NCBI GenBank assembly: GCA_965216645.1
Contig: CBDCGJ010000067.1
Span: 28,479 to 92,478, forward strand
DNA from: CBDCGJ01 sp965216645
GTDB lineage: Bacteria > Pseudomonadota > Alphaproteobacteria > GCA-2731375
DNA length: 64,000 nucleotides
Reading direction: 5' to 3'
A program made the position numbers and the translations under genes. Positions 26,267-34,765 of the stretch are shown piece by piece (positions within the stretch are counted from its first letter, which is position 1; every line of letters begins with the position of its first letter). Below the pieces are notes generated by a model. It was not told where the DNA came from and did not search any database. It saw only the letters and a list, made by a program, of their open reading frames with translations.

Positions 26267-26641
26267 CCGGTGACCGCCGGCGACCCGCGGCCCAAGCGGC
26301 CATTTCGTCCGACGTGGCGGCCGACACTCACCCGCCGACCCTACACCGGACGCCCTCTCCCCAACCCGCCTGCCCGCGCGAATAGGTCAACATCGCTGCC
26401 CGCGTTTGATTGGGCGACGTCCAAAGCATTAGGGTGAGAGAGTTTTGGTAAACTATTGGTTTATGACGATTTTTATCTAGGTTGTGTCAGCTGCATCCAG
26501 GTTTTGTCCAATCTAACCGCAATAAAATTAGTGAGCTGGTCCCAGATTATTGGACAGTTTGGACATCATGGTTGTCCAGCTTACTATGGGAGTCATGATC
26601 CATTTCCGACATCAATTGAAATGGATCGGTGCGGCACCGGC
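26267..26641. other. Non-coding stretch between lpxA and the deaminase
   Basis: 375 bp. Holds repeat A (26375-26401) and AT-rich sequence resembling the region right of parS (21227-21360). A 10-bp inverted repeat (26597-26606 with 26618-26627, GATCCATTTC/GAAATGGATC) lies 15 bp past the deaminase stop and may end its transcript, although no U-tract is seen. Confidence 0.55.
26375..26401 (+). repeat. Dispersed repeat A, copy 3
   Basis: CCGCGCGAATAGGTCAACATC continuing GCTGCCC. Matches the CGCGCAAATAGGTCAACATC block left of parS (21161-21180) and the short copy at 25326. Confidence 0.8.
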
Positions 26642-27112
26642 TTACGACTGCCAAAAACCACGGTGCGGCGCAATGAGTTCGTCCTCAATTTCAGGAAACG
26701 GGCCGTGCACCTCAATATTTTTTTGGCCGGCATCAAGCACGGTGCGAGAGGGCAAGCTCAAGGTCGGGTTTTCGGCATGGTCGCCCGTTAGGACAAGGAG
26801 TTTCTCCTCCTCGAAACCATAGACCAAGCAGCCGATATTGGCCCAATAGAGCGCGCCGGTGCACATGGCGCAGGGTTCACAAGTCGAGACCAGCGTACAG
26901 GTCCAGAGAAATGCCGGCGTAAAGGCGGCGGCGGCCCGACGGGCCAGCTCGGTTTCAGCATGATGCATCGTGTCGATATTGCCCTGGCGCATGAGCATCG
27001 TGTTGTCGGGGCCGACCAGCACCGCACCGAATGGATGGTGGCCATGTGCGGCCGCGCTGCGTGCAGCATCATTAGCCGCGCGAATATTTTCGACCATCTG
27101 ATCTCGGGTCAT
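26642..27112 (-). CDS. CMP/dCMP-type nucleoside deaminase
   Basis: 156 residues from the ATG at 27112; an upstream in-frame ATG at 27145 adds 11 residues. Zinc-site motifs of the cytidine/guanine deaminase superfamily: MHHAETELA (H-A-E) and CEPCAMCTGAL (P-C-x2-C). Most like guanine deaminase/tRNA-adenosine-type nucleoside deaminases by its HHPFGAVLVGPD N-terminus. Substrate not assignable. Downstream of the SnoaL-like gene on the same strand. Confidence 0.85.
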   Translation of the reverse strand: MTRDQMVENIRAANDAARSAAAHGHHPFGAVLVGPDNTMLMRQGNIDTMHHAETELARRAAAAFTPAFLWTCTLVSTCEPCAMCTGALYWANIGCLVYGFEEEKLLVLTGDHAENPTLSLPSRTVLDAGQKNIEVHGPFPEIEDELIAPHRGFWQS

Positions 27113-27244
27113 GACGCGTTGCTTCCCATGTTGTTGGCCATCCAAACAACGTTGTGGTGTTTGGGGGCGCCAAGGAGAATACTCAACGTTCCATCATAGC
27201 GGTGGACACAACCCCACTCTACGAAAAGAAATCTGCAATACCGG

Positions 27245-27667
27245 CTATCTGAGCTCGTCGGGCACAGGATTTTCGTCACCTGCCTGATCCCACGCATGGG
27301 CGGCTATGCGCCATTTGCCCTCCGACTTCACCAATAAGTAACCGCTGATGTCATGATTGGTCTCGGTGCCATTTTCCAGCAATTCCGACATTGCCAAGAC
27401 GACAGCCACATTTCCGAAATGCAGAACTTGCATGCCCCTGGTGTGCTCTTCGAAGGATTCCAAATTGGCGCGCGCGACGGTCTCCATTCGGTCGATGAAG
27501 GCATCTAGCGTTCGGGCTTGCACCGGCCTGGCCGCACCGAAAAGCTTTGCCTCGGGATAGAAGTCACTACGGAACTTTGACCAGTCCGGCTCTTCGGACT
27601 CGTTCCAACGCATCGCTTCGAAATGATTTTTAATCAATGAGCGAATTTCGACTTCGTCTTCGTTCAT
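27245..27667 (-). CDS. SnoaL-like/DUF4440-type protein
   Basis: 140 residues from the ATG at 27667, preceded by AAGGGGCGG. NTF2-like fold suggested by EIRSLIKNHFEAMRW at the start, DWSKFRSDFYPEAKLFG, and the final SGYLLVKSEGKWRIAAHAWDQ. Such small barrels are used for varied enzymes or binding proteins; the function is open. Its 5' side abuts a repeat block that separates it from the first cyclase gene. Confidence 0.7.
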   Translation of the reverse strand: MNEDEVEIRSLIKNHFEAMRWNESEEPDWSKFRSDFYPEAKLFGAARPVQARTLDAFIDRMETVARANLESFEEHTRGMQVLHFGNVAVVLAMSELLENGTETNHDISGYLLVKSEGKWRIAAHAWDQAGDENPVPDELR

Positions 27668-27756
27668 GACCGCCCCTTTTTCATTTGCAAGCGATATTAG
27701 CGATAACTTATTCAATAATCCAAGCATGATTGACGACGGAGAACATGTCCGCCATT

Positions 27757-27917
27757 GGCACTTCCCGGACGTCCATGTATTTGCCGAATGTCGTCGGAAT
27801 TGAGAGGTGGACCGGACGTCCACCGTTAGCACTCCTTATCTCGACCGTTTACGACCGGTGTGCCCCCGAAACCGGTCGTGATTTACCGAGCATTGTGACG
27901 GAGAAAGATGACCCAAC
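27757..27917 (+). repeat. Dispersed repeat B, copy 1 (includes 65-bp direct repeat)
   Basis: 27853-27917 is 64/65 identical to 29888-29952 (from GACCGG to GATGACCCAAC). The preceding sequence (from TGGCACTTCCCGG at 27757) shows weaker similarity to 29791 onward and 33035 onward. It ends 4 bp beyond the stop of the first cyclase gene. Confidence 0.85.
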
Positions 27918-27921
27918 GCAG

Positions 27922-29724
27922 TCATTCCGGCATGCCGGCTTCGACAAGCTGTTGCTTCAGGCGTTGGCGAACTTCTTCGCTTCGGAAGGGTTGTCGCACG
28001 GCAAAAATATCGGCGGTTGTCTCCGGGTTTATCTCTCGGAAGTGTTGAGCATTTCGGGCTGCCGCATTGTCTTCACCGAGCCCTACATGGCTTGCCGCCA
28101 TATAGGCATGATCAAAATCCGCTAGGGAGGTCGAGCGGCTAAAATGGTCTATAGAGGCGGCGTAATTCTCGCTGACCCAATGGGCGAGGCCGAACTCCTG
28201 CCAATACCAGTCCGGGTGATGGGGATTAATGGCGACGGCGTAGTTCAGCAGCTCCAGAGATTTTTGTGGCATGCCGTAGTGGGAAAAAAAGTTGGCAGAT
28301 TTAGCAAGGATATGAGGGTTGTTCGGGTTGGCGGCTAGGGCTTTTTCGACATGAAACCTAGCCTGCTCGAATTCCCCTTGGTAAAGGCTGATAGCTCCGT
28401 AGATGCGGTGTGCTTCTGGCTCATCCTCGTTGATCTCAAATACTGTTTTCAGTTCATCTAAGTACTCTTGCCAGACCGCGCCGACATCTTCCAACGGCGC
28501 AGAAGCTGGGATCAGACGAGAAGCAGCGCAAACTTTCCAGGCTCGGGCGCGGGCCAAACTGGGATCTTTTGCGACAGCCTCGGAAAACAGCCGGTGCGCC
28601 TCTACCGCATGCTCATAAGAAACATAGCCTTGCTTGTGCAACTCGAGGCCGCGTAGCATCAGTTCGTAGGCTTCCAGTTCAGCAGGCGACAAATGTCTGC
28701 TCTTTCGCAACCTGTGACGGTCGATGTCGTTACTCATGGTGCCGACGATCTGGGCAATAATTTTGTCCTGCGCATCAAAGATATCTGCTGTGTTCAAATC
28801 GAAACGCTCGGCCCAGATATGATCGTTATTATCGATGTCGATCAATTGCGCCGTTATCCGCAGGCGTTCGCCTAGTTTCCGTATACTGCCTTCCAAGACG
28901 TAGTCGGCTCCCAGTTCACGGCCGATATCCTGAGCCGCAAGGTTTTCGTCGCTATAGAGGAATGTAGAAGTACGTGCAATGACGGAGAAGCTTTTGAAGC
29001 GATAGAGTTCGGTGGTTATGTCTTCGGCGATGCCCGAGCCTAAATATTCCATATCTTCGTCGTTGGAAAAATTTTGGAACGGCAAGACAGCAACCGATTT
29101 CAAGCCAGTTGAACTGCGCCTTTCGCTCGGTCGGCGTTTCTCTATACTGCCCGTGGTTCTTACGACCTTCAGGGTGTGCCAGGCTTCGTCCGTGTCCAGA
29201 GATGTTCCGTATCGCCAAACATAACAATGTACCGGCTCGTTGCGGTTGTGTAATTTGACGTCGCCAATATCTTCGAAGGCTATCGTACAGTTGCGTCGCG
29301 CGGCAGTATGGACGACTTCCGAGATACAGACGCCGCCTGGCTGGCAAATTCCTTCGAGACGAGCCGCCACGTTGACGGCATCACCGATCAAGTCATCGCC
29401 ATCGACAATGACGTCTCCTTGATCAATGCCGACCCGGAAGGTTAAGCGTTGCTCCGGTGGAACTTCCTTATTCCGTAGGTAAACTGCATTTTGTACTGCC
29501 ACAGAAGCCTGCACGGCATCAACGGCGCTCTTGAATTCCGCCAACATTCCGTCGCCGGTGGTTTTAAAGATAACGCCGCCATTTTGGTCAATAGCCGGAT
29601 CGATTGCATCTTTCCTGAGTGCTCGAAGCTGTGCCCAAGTACCAGCTTCATCCCGCTCCATCAAACGGGTGAAGCCGACCAAGTCGGCGGACATCAGGAC
29701 AGCAAGACGGCGTTCCAAAATCAA
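27922..29724 (-). CDS. Class III adenylate/guanylate cyclase with TolB-like and TPR C-terminal region
   Basis: About 600 residues from a TTG at 29724 or 29718, both just after GGGAG; the frame is open further upstream, but that sequence is repeat-derived. N-terminal cyclase domain: RRLAVLMSADLVGFTRLM (metal Asp), FKTTGDGMLAEF (Lys and second metal Asp), FRVGIDQGDVIVDGDD and GDAVNVAARLEG (transition-state Asn). A central domain starts VLPFQNFSNDEDMEYLGSG, with a TolB/HilA-like strand pattern. TPR-like helices follow to the end. It should make cAMP (or cGMP) with activity set by the C-terminal part. Common in Rhizobiales. Flanked by 65-bp direct repeats. Confidence 0.88.
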   Translation of the reverse strand: MILERRLAVLMSADLVGFTRLMERDEAGTWAQLRALRKDAIDPAIDQNGGVIFKTTGDGMLAEFKSAVDAVQASVAVQNAVYLRNKEVPPEQRLTFRVGIDQGDVIVDGDDLIGDAVNVAARLEGICQPGGVCISEVVHTAARRNCTIAFEDIGDVKLHNRNEPVHCYVWRYGTSLDTDEAWHTLKVVRTTGSIEKRRPSERRSSTGLKSVAVLPFQNFSNDEDMEYLGSGIAEDITTELYRFKSFSVIARTSTFLYSDENLAAQDIGRELGADYVLEGSIRKLGERLRITAQLIDIDNNDHIWAERFDLNTADIFDAQDKIIAQIVGTMSNDIDRHRLRKSRHLSPAELEAYELMLRGLELHKQGYVSYEHAVEAHRLFSEAVAKDPSLARARAWKVCAASRLIPASAPLEDVGAVWQEYLDELKTVFEINEDEPEAHRIYGAISLYQGEFEQARFHVEKALAANPNNPHILAKSANFFSHYGMPQKSLELLNYAVAINPHHPDWYWQEFGLAHWVSENYAASIDHFSRSTSLADFDHAYMAASHVGLGEDNAAARNAQHFREINPETTADIFAVRQPFRSEEVRQRLKQQLVEAGMPE

Positions 29725-29790
29725 AACTCCCTTCGCGGGAAATCTTATCCTATTGGATGAGAAAATCCAGACCAGCTGGACGGCAACTTT

Positions 29791-29952
29791 TGGCACTAAC
29801 CGGCCGACCTCGCAATTACCCAAAGTCGTCCGGGTTCGGAGACAAAGCTGACATCGCGTGTCAGAACTAAGGAGTTCGGCCGTTCATGACCGGAGTGCCC
29901 CCGAAACCGGTCGTGATTTACCGAGCATTGTGACGGAGAAAGATGACCCAAC
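29791..29952 (+). repeat. Dispersed repeat B, copy 2
   Basis: Begins TGGCACTAACCGGCCGACC, comparable to 33035 onward (TGGCACTTCCCGGCCGACC). Ends with the 65-bp unit 29888-29952 that is almost identical to 27853-27917. Lies between the first and second cyclase genes. Confidence 0.85.
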
Positions 29953-30030
29953 TACGACATTTTCTTAGCCGACCTACCTTCTCGAATCTCCAGCATTGCT
30001 GACGTGAAACGCTGGGGTTGATGAAAGGGT

Positions 30031-30825
30031 TTACAAAGTAAAATCATGCACCGATATCTCAGCGGACATACCTCTTAGGGCTAAATCGCGCTGCTGCACG
30101 CCACTGAAATCGAGGCCGGTCAATTGGTAGGTCGCGTCACTGACGAGGATATGCCCCGCTTCGGCATTTTCCGCAAGCCGCGCGGCGATATTGACATTGT
30201 CTCCAAGGGCAGTGAAATCCGTTGCCGAACCTTCGGCGCCATGGACCGTGCCGACGAAAACCGTACCGGTATGTACGCCGATCCCCACGGGCAGCCATGG
30301 ACCCTCCGCCGAACCGTGCCCCATGGCCTGCCCCAACCTTTGCGCGGCGATGACGGCCTTGCGTGCGTGTCGACGGCCCGCATAACCGGGAAAATAAAGT
30401 CCGATGATTTCGTCACCAACCATTTTGTCAATAAATGCATCGGAGTTGATGAGTATTTTCGAGGCGACTTCGTAAAACTGATTCATGGTCTGTCCAAACT
30501 CGGACGGACTCATGGATGCGGCAAGCTTGCTGGAACCCCGGACATCAGCGAACAAAAGCGAGATTTCGATTTCGGTACCGCCCGGATAAACCTTCCCGAG
30601 CCACATGCACCAATTGCAGTAGTTCGGATTTTTCTCATAAGGCCGGCGGCCGATCAGTTTTAACACCGGTGCCGTGAACCCGCTCAACGGTACATAACAA
30701 TTCTTGCAACGTTTCTTTCCCGGAAGCAGCCGGTAAAGCCGGCGCAAGTAACGTAATCCTGGAACCCGTCCGTTTAGAATCCGTTGCCAAACCTCATCCG
30801 CATTTGGTTTAGCGCCCAATTTCAC
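30031..30825 (-). CDS. Class III nucleotidyl cyclase with N-terminal CxxC...CxxC (zinc-ribbon-like) module
   Basis: 264 residues. Residues 1-85 contain two cysteine pairs, CKNC and CNWC, about 30 residues apart, suggesting a metal-binding module. The cyclase domain follows: SLLFADVRGSSKLAASM (metal Asp), DKMVGDEIIGLYFPG (second Asp), VGIGVHTGTVFVGTV, and ALGDNVNIAARL. No membrane segment. A redox- or metal-sensing cyclase is an inference. A small membrane-protein gene lies 54 bp upstream on the same strand and could be co-transcribed. Confidence 0.87.
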   Translation of the reverse strand: MKLGAKPNADEVWQRILNGRVPGLRYLRRLYRLLPGKKRCKNCYVPLSGFTAPVLKLIGRRPYEKNPNYCNWCMWLGKVYPGGTEIEISLLFADVRGSSKLAASMSPSEFGQTMNQFYEVASKILINSDAFIDKMVGDEIIGLYFPGYAGRRHARKAVIAAQRLGQAMGHGSAEGPWLPVGIGVHTGTVFVGTVHGAEGSATDFTALGDNVNIAARLAENAEAGHILVSDATYQLTGLDFSGVQQRDLALRGMSAEISVHDFTL

Positions 30826-30879
30826 CTCTTAGCAAATATGTGTCGGTTGGTCGTCCTAAGCGTTTTAACGCTCTGCACT

Positions 30880-31296
30880 TTAACCACTGCCTTCGCAATG
30901 GCGGAAGCCCTGATACGAATACCAAAGGGCCATGATCGACGGGTAGGCGACCGCCACCGCGGCGGTAAAACAGCCGGACCATTCACCGGCCATGCCGTTG
31001 AAAAAGGTGATCAATACGCCGAAGGCCGCCGAAATGAGCGTCAACAACATGGACAAAACGAAGCCGACGCGGCGTCCGTCCCACATCCAATAGATCGCAA
31101 GCCCGGTGAAGCCGATCAGAATTGGGCGATATATCTCGTGCATGAAAGGCACGACAATGTGCTTCATAAGTGGCACAAGCGGCAACCAGGGTTGCCAAGG
31201 GGCCTTATATACGGATGAAACCATGGTCCAAATGTGAGCAACGGCGATGATGAGTAAAAACGCTATCGCGGCTTTAGCATATCTGGAAGCTTCCAT
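30880..31296 (-). CDS. Small polytopic membrane protein of unknown function
   Basis: 138 residues with four predicted membrane helices (about 7-28, 58-75, 78-98, 110-128). MEASRYAKAAIAFLLIIAVA at the N-terminus; charged loops are short. No recognised family. It is upstream of, and in the same direction as, the Cys-rich cyclase (54 bp apart), so it may anchor or signal to it. Confidence 0.65.
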   Translation of the reverse strand: MEASRYAKAAIAFLLIIAVAHIWTMVSSVYKAPWQPWLPLVPLMKHIVVPFMHEIYRPILIGFTGLAIYWMWDGRRVGFVLSMLLTLISAAFGVLITFFNGMAGEWSGCFTAAVAVAYPSIMALWYSYQGFRHCEGSG

Positions 31297-31578
31297 CAGT
31301 TCTCTCCTTAGCCGTTTCGGTTATGGTATCGAACATTGTCGATACATCAAATTCTACCGAATCCCGCGGCCTCATTAGAAGGACAAGATGTCGCCTTCTG
31401 GCACTTTCAGACTAGACCAGCTTCTACTTAAGTCGTCCAGTCTTACCCCTATTCCGGCCGTCCTGGATTCGAGATCCAATTTTGTGCAAACTTCGGCTGC
31501 TTTCGAGACCAATCCGGACGATACCAAGCGGTAATCGTTAGGGTTGTGACCCATTGCGGACATAAGGCAAGCGCAAGT
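31297..31578. other. Intergenic, with one doubtful small frame
   Basis: A 62-codon minus-strand frame (31375-31563, MSAMGHNPNDYRL...) lies 15 bp after the serine-hydrolase stop. Its beginning resembles decayed repeat-derived frames common in alphaproteobacteria, and no ribosome site is seen, so I do not call it a gene. Confidence 0.4.
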
Positions 31579-32793
31579 TTAATGCATTTCAGCTGTCGCT
31601 TTTATGATCGCTAAAGCTTCGGCAAATTCCTCTGCACCTTGTCCCTGAACGAAGCTGGAAAACTTAGAGATGATCAGGTTTTTTTGGCGGTTGACGTACA
31701 AAAATTGGCCGCTAGATCCCAAGGCGAGGATCACATCGCTGCCCATTGTGTACCAATAGTTTTTGTTGCCTGTGAGGCCCAGTGCACCATACTTTTTAAG
31801 GAACATAGCATCGGCTGGGTCTTGCTTGTTTGCTGTTGTGTTCCAAACATCTGTGACATAGGCGGAACCTTCAGTCCCAAGCATAAAGCGACCAATTTTT
31901 GCATGATCCCGGGTCGACATCGCCTGACCGCCTTCTGCCGAGAGTTCGTTGTAGGCATTAGAAACGCACCAACTCCGATCTTCGAATCCGAGCCTGTTGT
32001 AGGAAGCCTGCACAAGATCACTGAACGGACGCCCAGCGATTGTCGCTGCGGCAAAAGACGAGGCTATAACAGATGAACTTGAATAGACCCATGTCTTCCC
32101 ATGGTCGCCGTACTTCTTGAAGTCGAACATCCGTTCGTACCAGCTTTCCGGCCCTTTCTTAGGATCGAGCGGGTCCCAGCCACCGACCGGGCCTGAAAGC
32201 ATGGTAGCCGTGGTCGGGTCTTCATAGTTCTCGGTCCACTCCATACCGTTTTTCATGTCGAGCGCTTGTCGTAGCGTAGATTCACCAAAAAACTTGCCGT
32301 TAAGGCGAGGAAGATAGGTCTTTAAAGGTTGGTCAAGGCCTTCCGCACCAATCCGGTCATAAACCGGTTGGATGGCGAAGGAGGTGAAAACTTTGCCGGT
32401 AGAGTGGACGAGGTGAATATCGTCGATGGCGAAGCCATATCGGAAATATTGCTGCACAATCACGCCATCCTTTATGACGATCAAGCCGTCCGTGGAGTTG
32501 TCCCGCAGTCGCGCCCTCATCCCGTCGGATATGGGGGTCATTTTATCCGCAACGGCAAAGGGCCTTGGAACCGGCGAGGGTTCAAACCAACGGCCAGAGA
32601 CAAGCAATTTGTCCGGCATTATGTTGGTCAACATTGCCTTCCAACCAGAGACATAACCATCTCGTGTATCATCGATGTATACATTGCTACGCACCCCAGG
32701 ATCGTCATCTCGAATGGGTTCAGCAGCATGGGCGACGGGGCCAGTTATCAATCCAGGTGTGACGCAAATTAAGGCGGCAAACAGTCTAATCAT
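31579..32793 (-). CDS. Exported serine hydrolase (NylB/beta-lactamase-like)
   Basis: 404 residues with a cleavable signal (MIRLFAALICVTPGLITG...AHA). Catalytic S-x-x-K is HSTGKVFTSF (STGK); the Tyr motif is in WVYSSSSVIAS. The C-terminal LGSSGQFLYVNRQKNLIISKFSS resembles the 6-aminohexanoate-dimer hydrolase (NylB) group. Periplasmic amide or ester hydrolase of unknown substrate. Unrelated in position to the cytoplasmic family member at 17.8 kb. GC is lower here than in the flanking core genes, in keeping with acquired DNA. Confidence 0.87.
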   Translation of the reverse strand: MIRLFAALICVTPGLITGPVAHAAEPIRDDDPGVRSNVYIDDTRDGYVSGWKAMLTNIMPDKLLVSGRWFEPSPVPRPFAVADKMTPISDGMRARLRDNSTDGLIVIKDGVIVQQYFRYGFAIDDIHLVHSTGKVFTSFAIQPVYDRIGAEGLDQPLKTYLPRLNGKFFGESTLRQALDMKNGMEWTENYEDPTTATMLSGPVGGWDPLDPKKGPESWYERMFDFKKYGDHGKTWVYSSSSVIASSFAAATIAGRPFSDLVQASYNRLGFEDRSWCVSNAYNELSAEGGQAMSTRDHAKIGRFMLGTEGSAYVTDVWNTTANKQDPADAMFLKKYGALGLTGNKNYWYTMGSDVILALGSSGQFLYVNRQKNLIISKFSSFVQGQGAEEFAEALAIIKATAEMH

Positions 32794-33034
32794 AGATATC
32801 TCCCCAGAAACGGTTTTCGTCGTCTGATGACGTAGGATAGCGGGCTTTCATATATTATTAGCCTTCGCTTATTTTGCACTTCGGCCCAATTAGAATGCAA
32901 GCGCAACGATAGTTGTTTCTTTGGGGGTCATGATTATTATCACTCGAGATTTCCGGAAGGAAACAAATCTGCAATTTCAAGCCAATCGACTTCTACAAAG
33001 TTATCAATAAGTCGCACCGGTCATTGTCTGCTTC
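32794..33034. other. AT-rich non-coding stretch
   Basis: Upstream region of the exported serine hydrolase, where its promoter should lie. No open frame, hairpin-plus-T-tract or known motif was recognised. Confidence 0.5.
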
Positions 33035-33145
33035 TGGCACTTCCCGGCCGACCTCGCATCTCCCGCAAATCGTCCGGCAACAAAGACAATCCGGACGTGG
33101 TTCGTCAGAACTGCGGAGATCGACTGCTTATGACCTGAGTACCAC
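33035..33145 (+). repeat. Dispersed repeat B, copy 3, interrupted by an insertion sequence
   Basis: Starts TGGCACTTCCCGGCCGACCT and runs to TGACCTGAGTACCAC. The repeat resumes beyond the IS at 34680 (TACCACCGAAACCGGTC), matching the GACCGGAGTGCCCCCGAAAC block of copy 2. Confidence 0.75.
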
Positions 33146-34679
33146 GTCGACCGTGAAGAAAAGCGATTAAGCGGTTATTTTAGGTCGGTGCTCCGCGATG
33201 AACGCGGCCCTAATCCAAGCGCAAAGAAGCCTGATCCAGTTTAGGATGAGGCGGAAGTTGTAGCCGGCGGCAGCCAGGATCGGATTGATGGCGTCTCCGT
33301 GTTTGTGGGCGAGATAGTTTCGGCCCATCCGGTGTTCATTCTTGATGTGGCCGATGACTGGTTCGACCGCTGCCCGTCGCCGCATTTGACGTTTGATGGC
33401 GGGGGTGACCCGGCGTTTTTGGCCGGTGGTGTAAACCCTGAACTTGTATTTTCCAGGCGCGTTGTGGCCTTTGTAGCCGGCATCTGCCAGGATCCGTTTC
33501 AGGGTGCCGCCGGTTGCGGCCTCGATGGCCGGGATCACGGTTTCCAATGTGTGCCCATCGTATGGCCTGCCCGGCAGGGCCATGGCATGGACGGCGAACT
33601 GGCCGCCCTTGCATCGTCTTTCCGTGGTCGCGATGGAGGCCTTGACGCCGAACTCATAAGGTTTGTGCGCCTTGCCTTTGCCGATGCATTCCACCTCCGG
33701 CGCATGCAGGCTATAGATTTTCGGCAAAGGCTCGCGCGACTTTTGTGTCATCACACGTTCGCCCAGCCAGAGCGGCCGGCGGAAGGCGTCTTGCAAGGCT
33801 TCGTTGCCCTTGGTCTTACGGCGAATGTCGCGGATTGTCCGGCCCAGAAAGGACTTCAGCTTGCGCAACTGTTTCCTGGCCCGCTTGTATTGCTTGGCGT
33901 GGGCATAGCGTTGATGCGCGATCAAGGCCTTTTTACCGACCCGCACATAGCTCTGGCGCAGTTTGATGCCGGCGGCCTTGGCCTGCCGCACCAGCCGTTC
34001 GCGGGCCCGGTGGATCAGCTTGGCATCGGTCGGGAACATCACGTTCTTTTCCTGCACCGTGGTATCGACGATGACGCGGGTAAAGTCCGACGGCTTGGCC
34101 GCCTTGGTCTTGACCGCAACCGCCAGGCTTTCCTGTAACAGCGCCATCAGCCGTTCATCCCCCATGCGCTGGCGCCAGCGGGTCATTGAGGAACGGTCAA
34201 AGGGCAGCCGGTGACAAAAGAATTCCTCGCCGCAAAAATATTGGTAATAGGGGTTCTCCACCCAGCGCGCGCAGAGTTCCTCGTCGGACAGATTGTCGGT
34301 GTATTTGAGGATATGCAGACCGGCCATCAGGCGTGTCGGCAGCGGCGGCTGGCCGGGGCCGTGCTCATAAACCTCGCCCAGCTTCTCGGACAAAAATTGC
34401 CAGTCGATCTTCTCCGCCAAAATCGCCTTGGGGTGCTCCAGGTCCAAAATCTGATCCAGGCGCGAGCGGAACATATCCTGTTGTCCGCGATCTTCCGGTT
34501 CCCTCGGCCGCATAAAACCCCTCCCTGCAAGCGATTCAAGACAATTGAATCACAGCAAAAAGGCCCGCGCAAATTGCAAGAAAACCAACCCAACAAAGTC
34601 AGTTTCTTGCAATTTTGAAGGTGGGAAAACCCGAAAACGCTAAAGAAATTCAGATGCTTGGAAATTCTTCACGGTCAAC
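33146..34679 (-). mobile_element. IS5-type insertion sequence, 1,534 bp, apparently complete
   Basis: Ends are 15-bp inverted repeats: GTCGACCGTGAAGAA (33146-33160) and, on the other strand, GTTGACCGTGAAGAA (34679-34665), one mismatch. TACCAC flanks it on both sides (33140-33145 and 34680-34685), a likely target duplication within repeat B. One intact transposase gene. The element is probably recent. Confidence 0.85.
33167..34513 (-). CDS. IS5/IS1182-type DDE transposase, intact
   Basis: 448 residues. N-terminal domain MRPREPEDRGQQDMF..., GLHILKYTDNLSDEELC and NPYYQYFCGEEFF are characteristic. DDE core: VIVDTTVQEKNVMFPTD (first Asp), ILADAGYKGHN (second Asp), and a C-terminal EPVIGHIKNEHRMGRNYL (Glu). 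No frameshift. It catalyses cut-and-paste movement of the surrounding element. Confidence 0.92.
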   Translation of the reverse strand: MRPREPEDRGQQDMFRSRLDQILDLEHPKAILAEKIDWQFLSEKLGEVYEHGPGQPPLPTRLMAGLHILKYTDNLSDEELCARWVENPYYQYFCGEEFFCHRLPFDRSSMTRWRQRMGDERLMALLQESLAVAVKTKAAKPSDFTRVIVDTTVQEKNVMFPTDAKLIHRARERLVRQAKAAGIKLRQSYVRVGKKALIAHQRYAHAKQYKRARKQLRKLKSFLGRTIRDIRRKTKGNEALQDAFRRPLWLGERVMTQKSREPLPKIYSLHAPEVECIGKGKAHKPYEFGVKASIATTERRCKGGQFAVHAMALPGRPYDGHTLETVIPAIEAATGGTLKRILADAGYKGHNAPGKYKFRVYTTGQKRRVTPAIKRQMRRRAAVEPVIGHIKNEHRMGRNYLAHKHGDAINPILAAAGYNFRLILNWIRLLCAWIRAAFIAEHRPKITA

Positions 34680-34765
34680 TACCACCGAAACCGGTCATCG
34701 TTGAGAGACGGTCAAATCGGCGGAAGATGATCAAAGGTATCTTTTGGAATCTTGTCAAACCTTCC

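Noticed and set aside
31375..31563. A 62-codon minus-strand frame after the exported serine hydrolase
   Set aside because: No ribosome site; it resembles repeat-derived non-genes. Left as doubtful.
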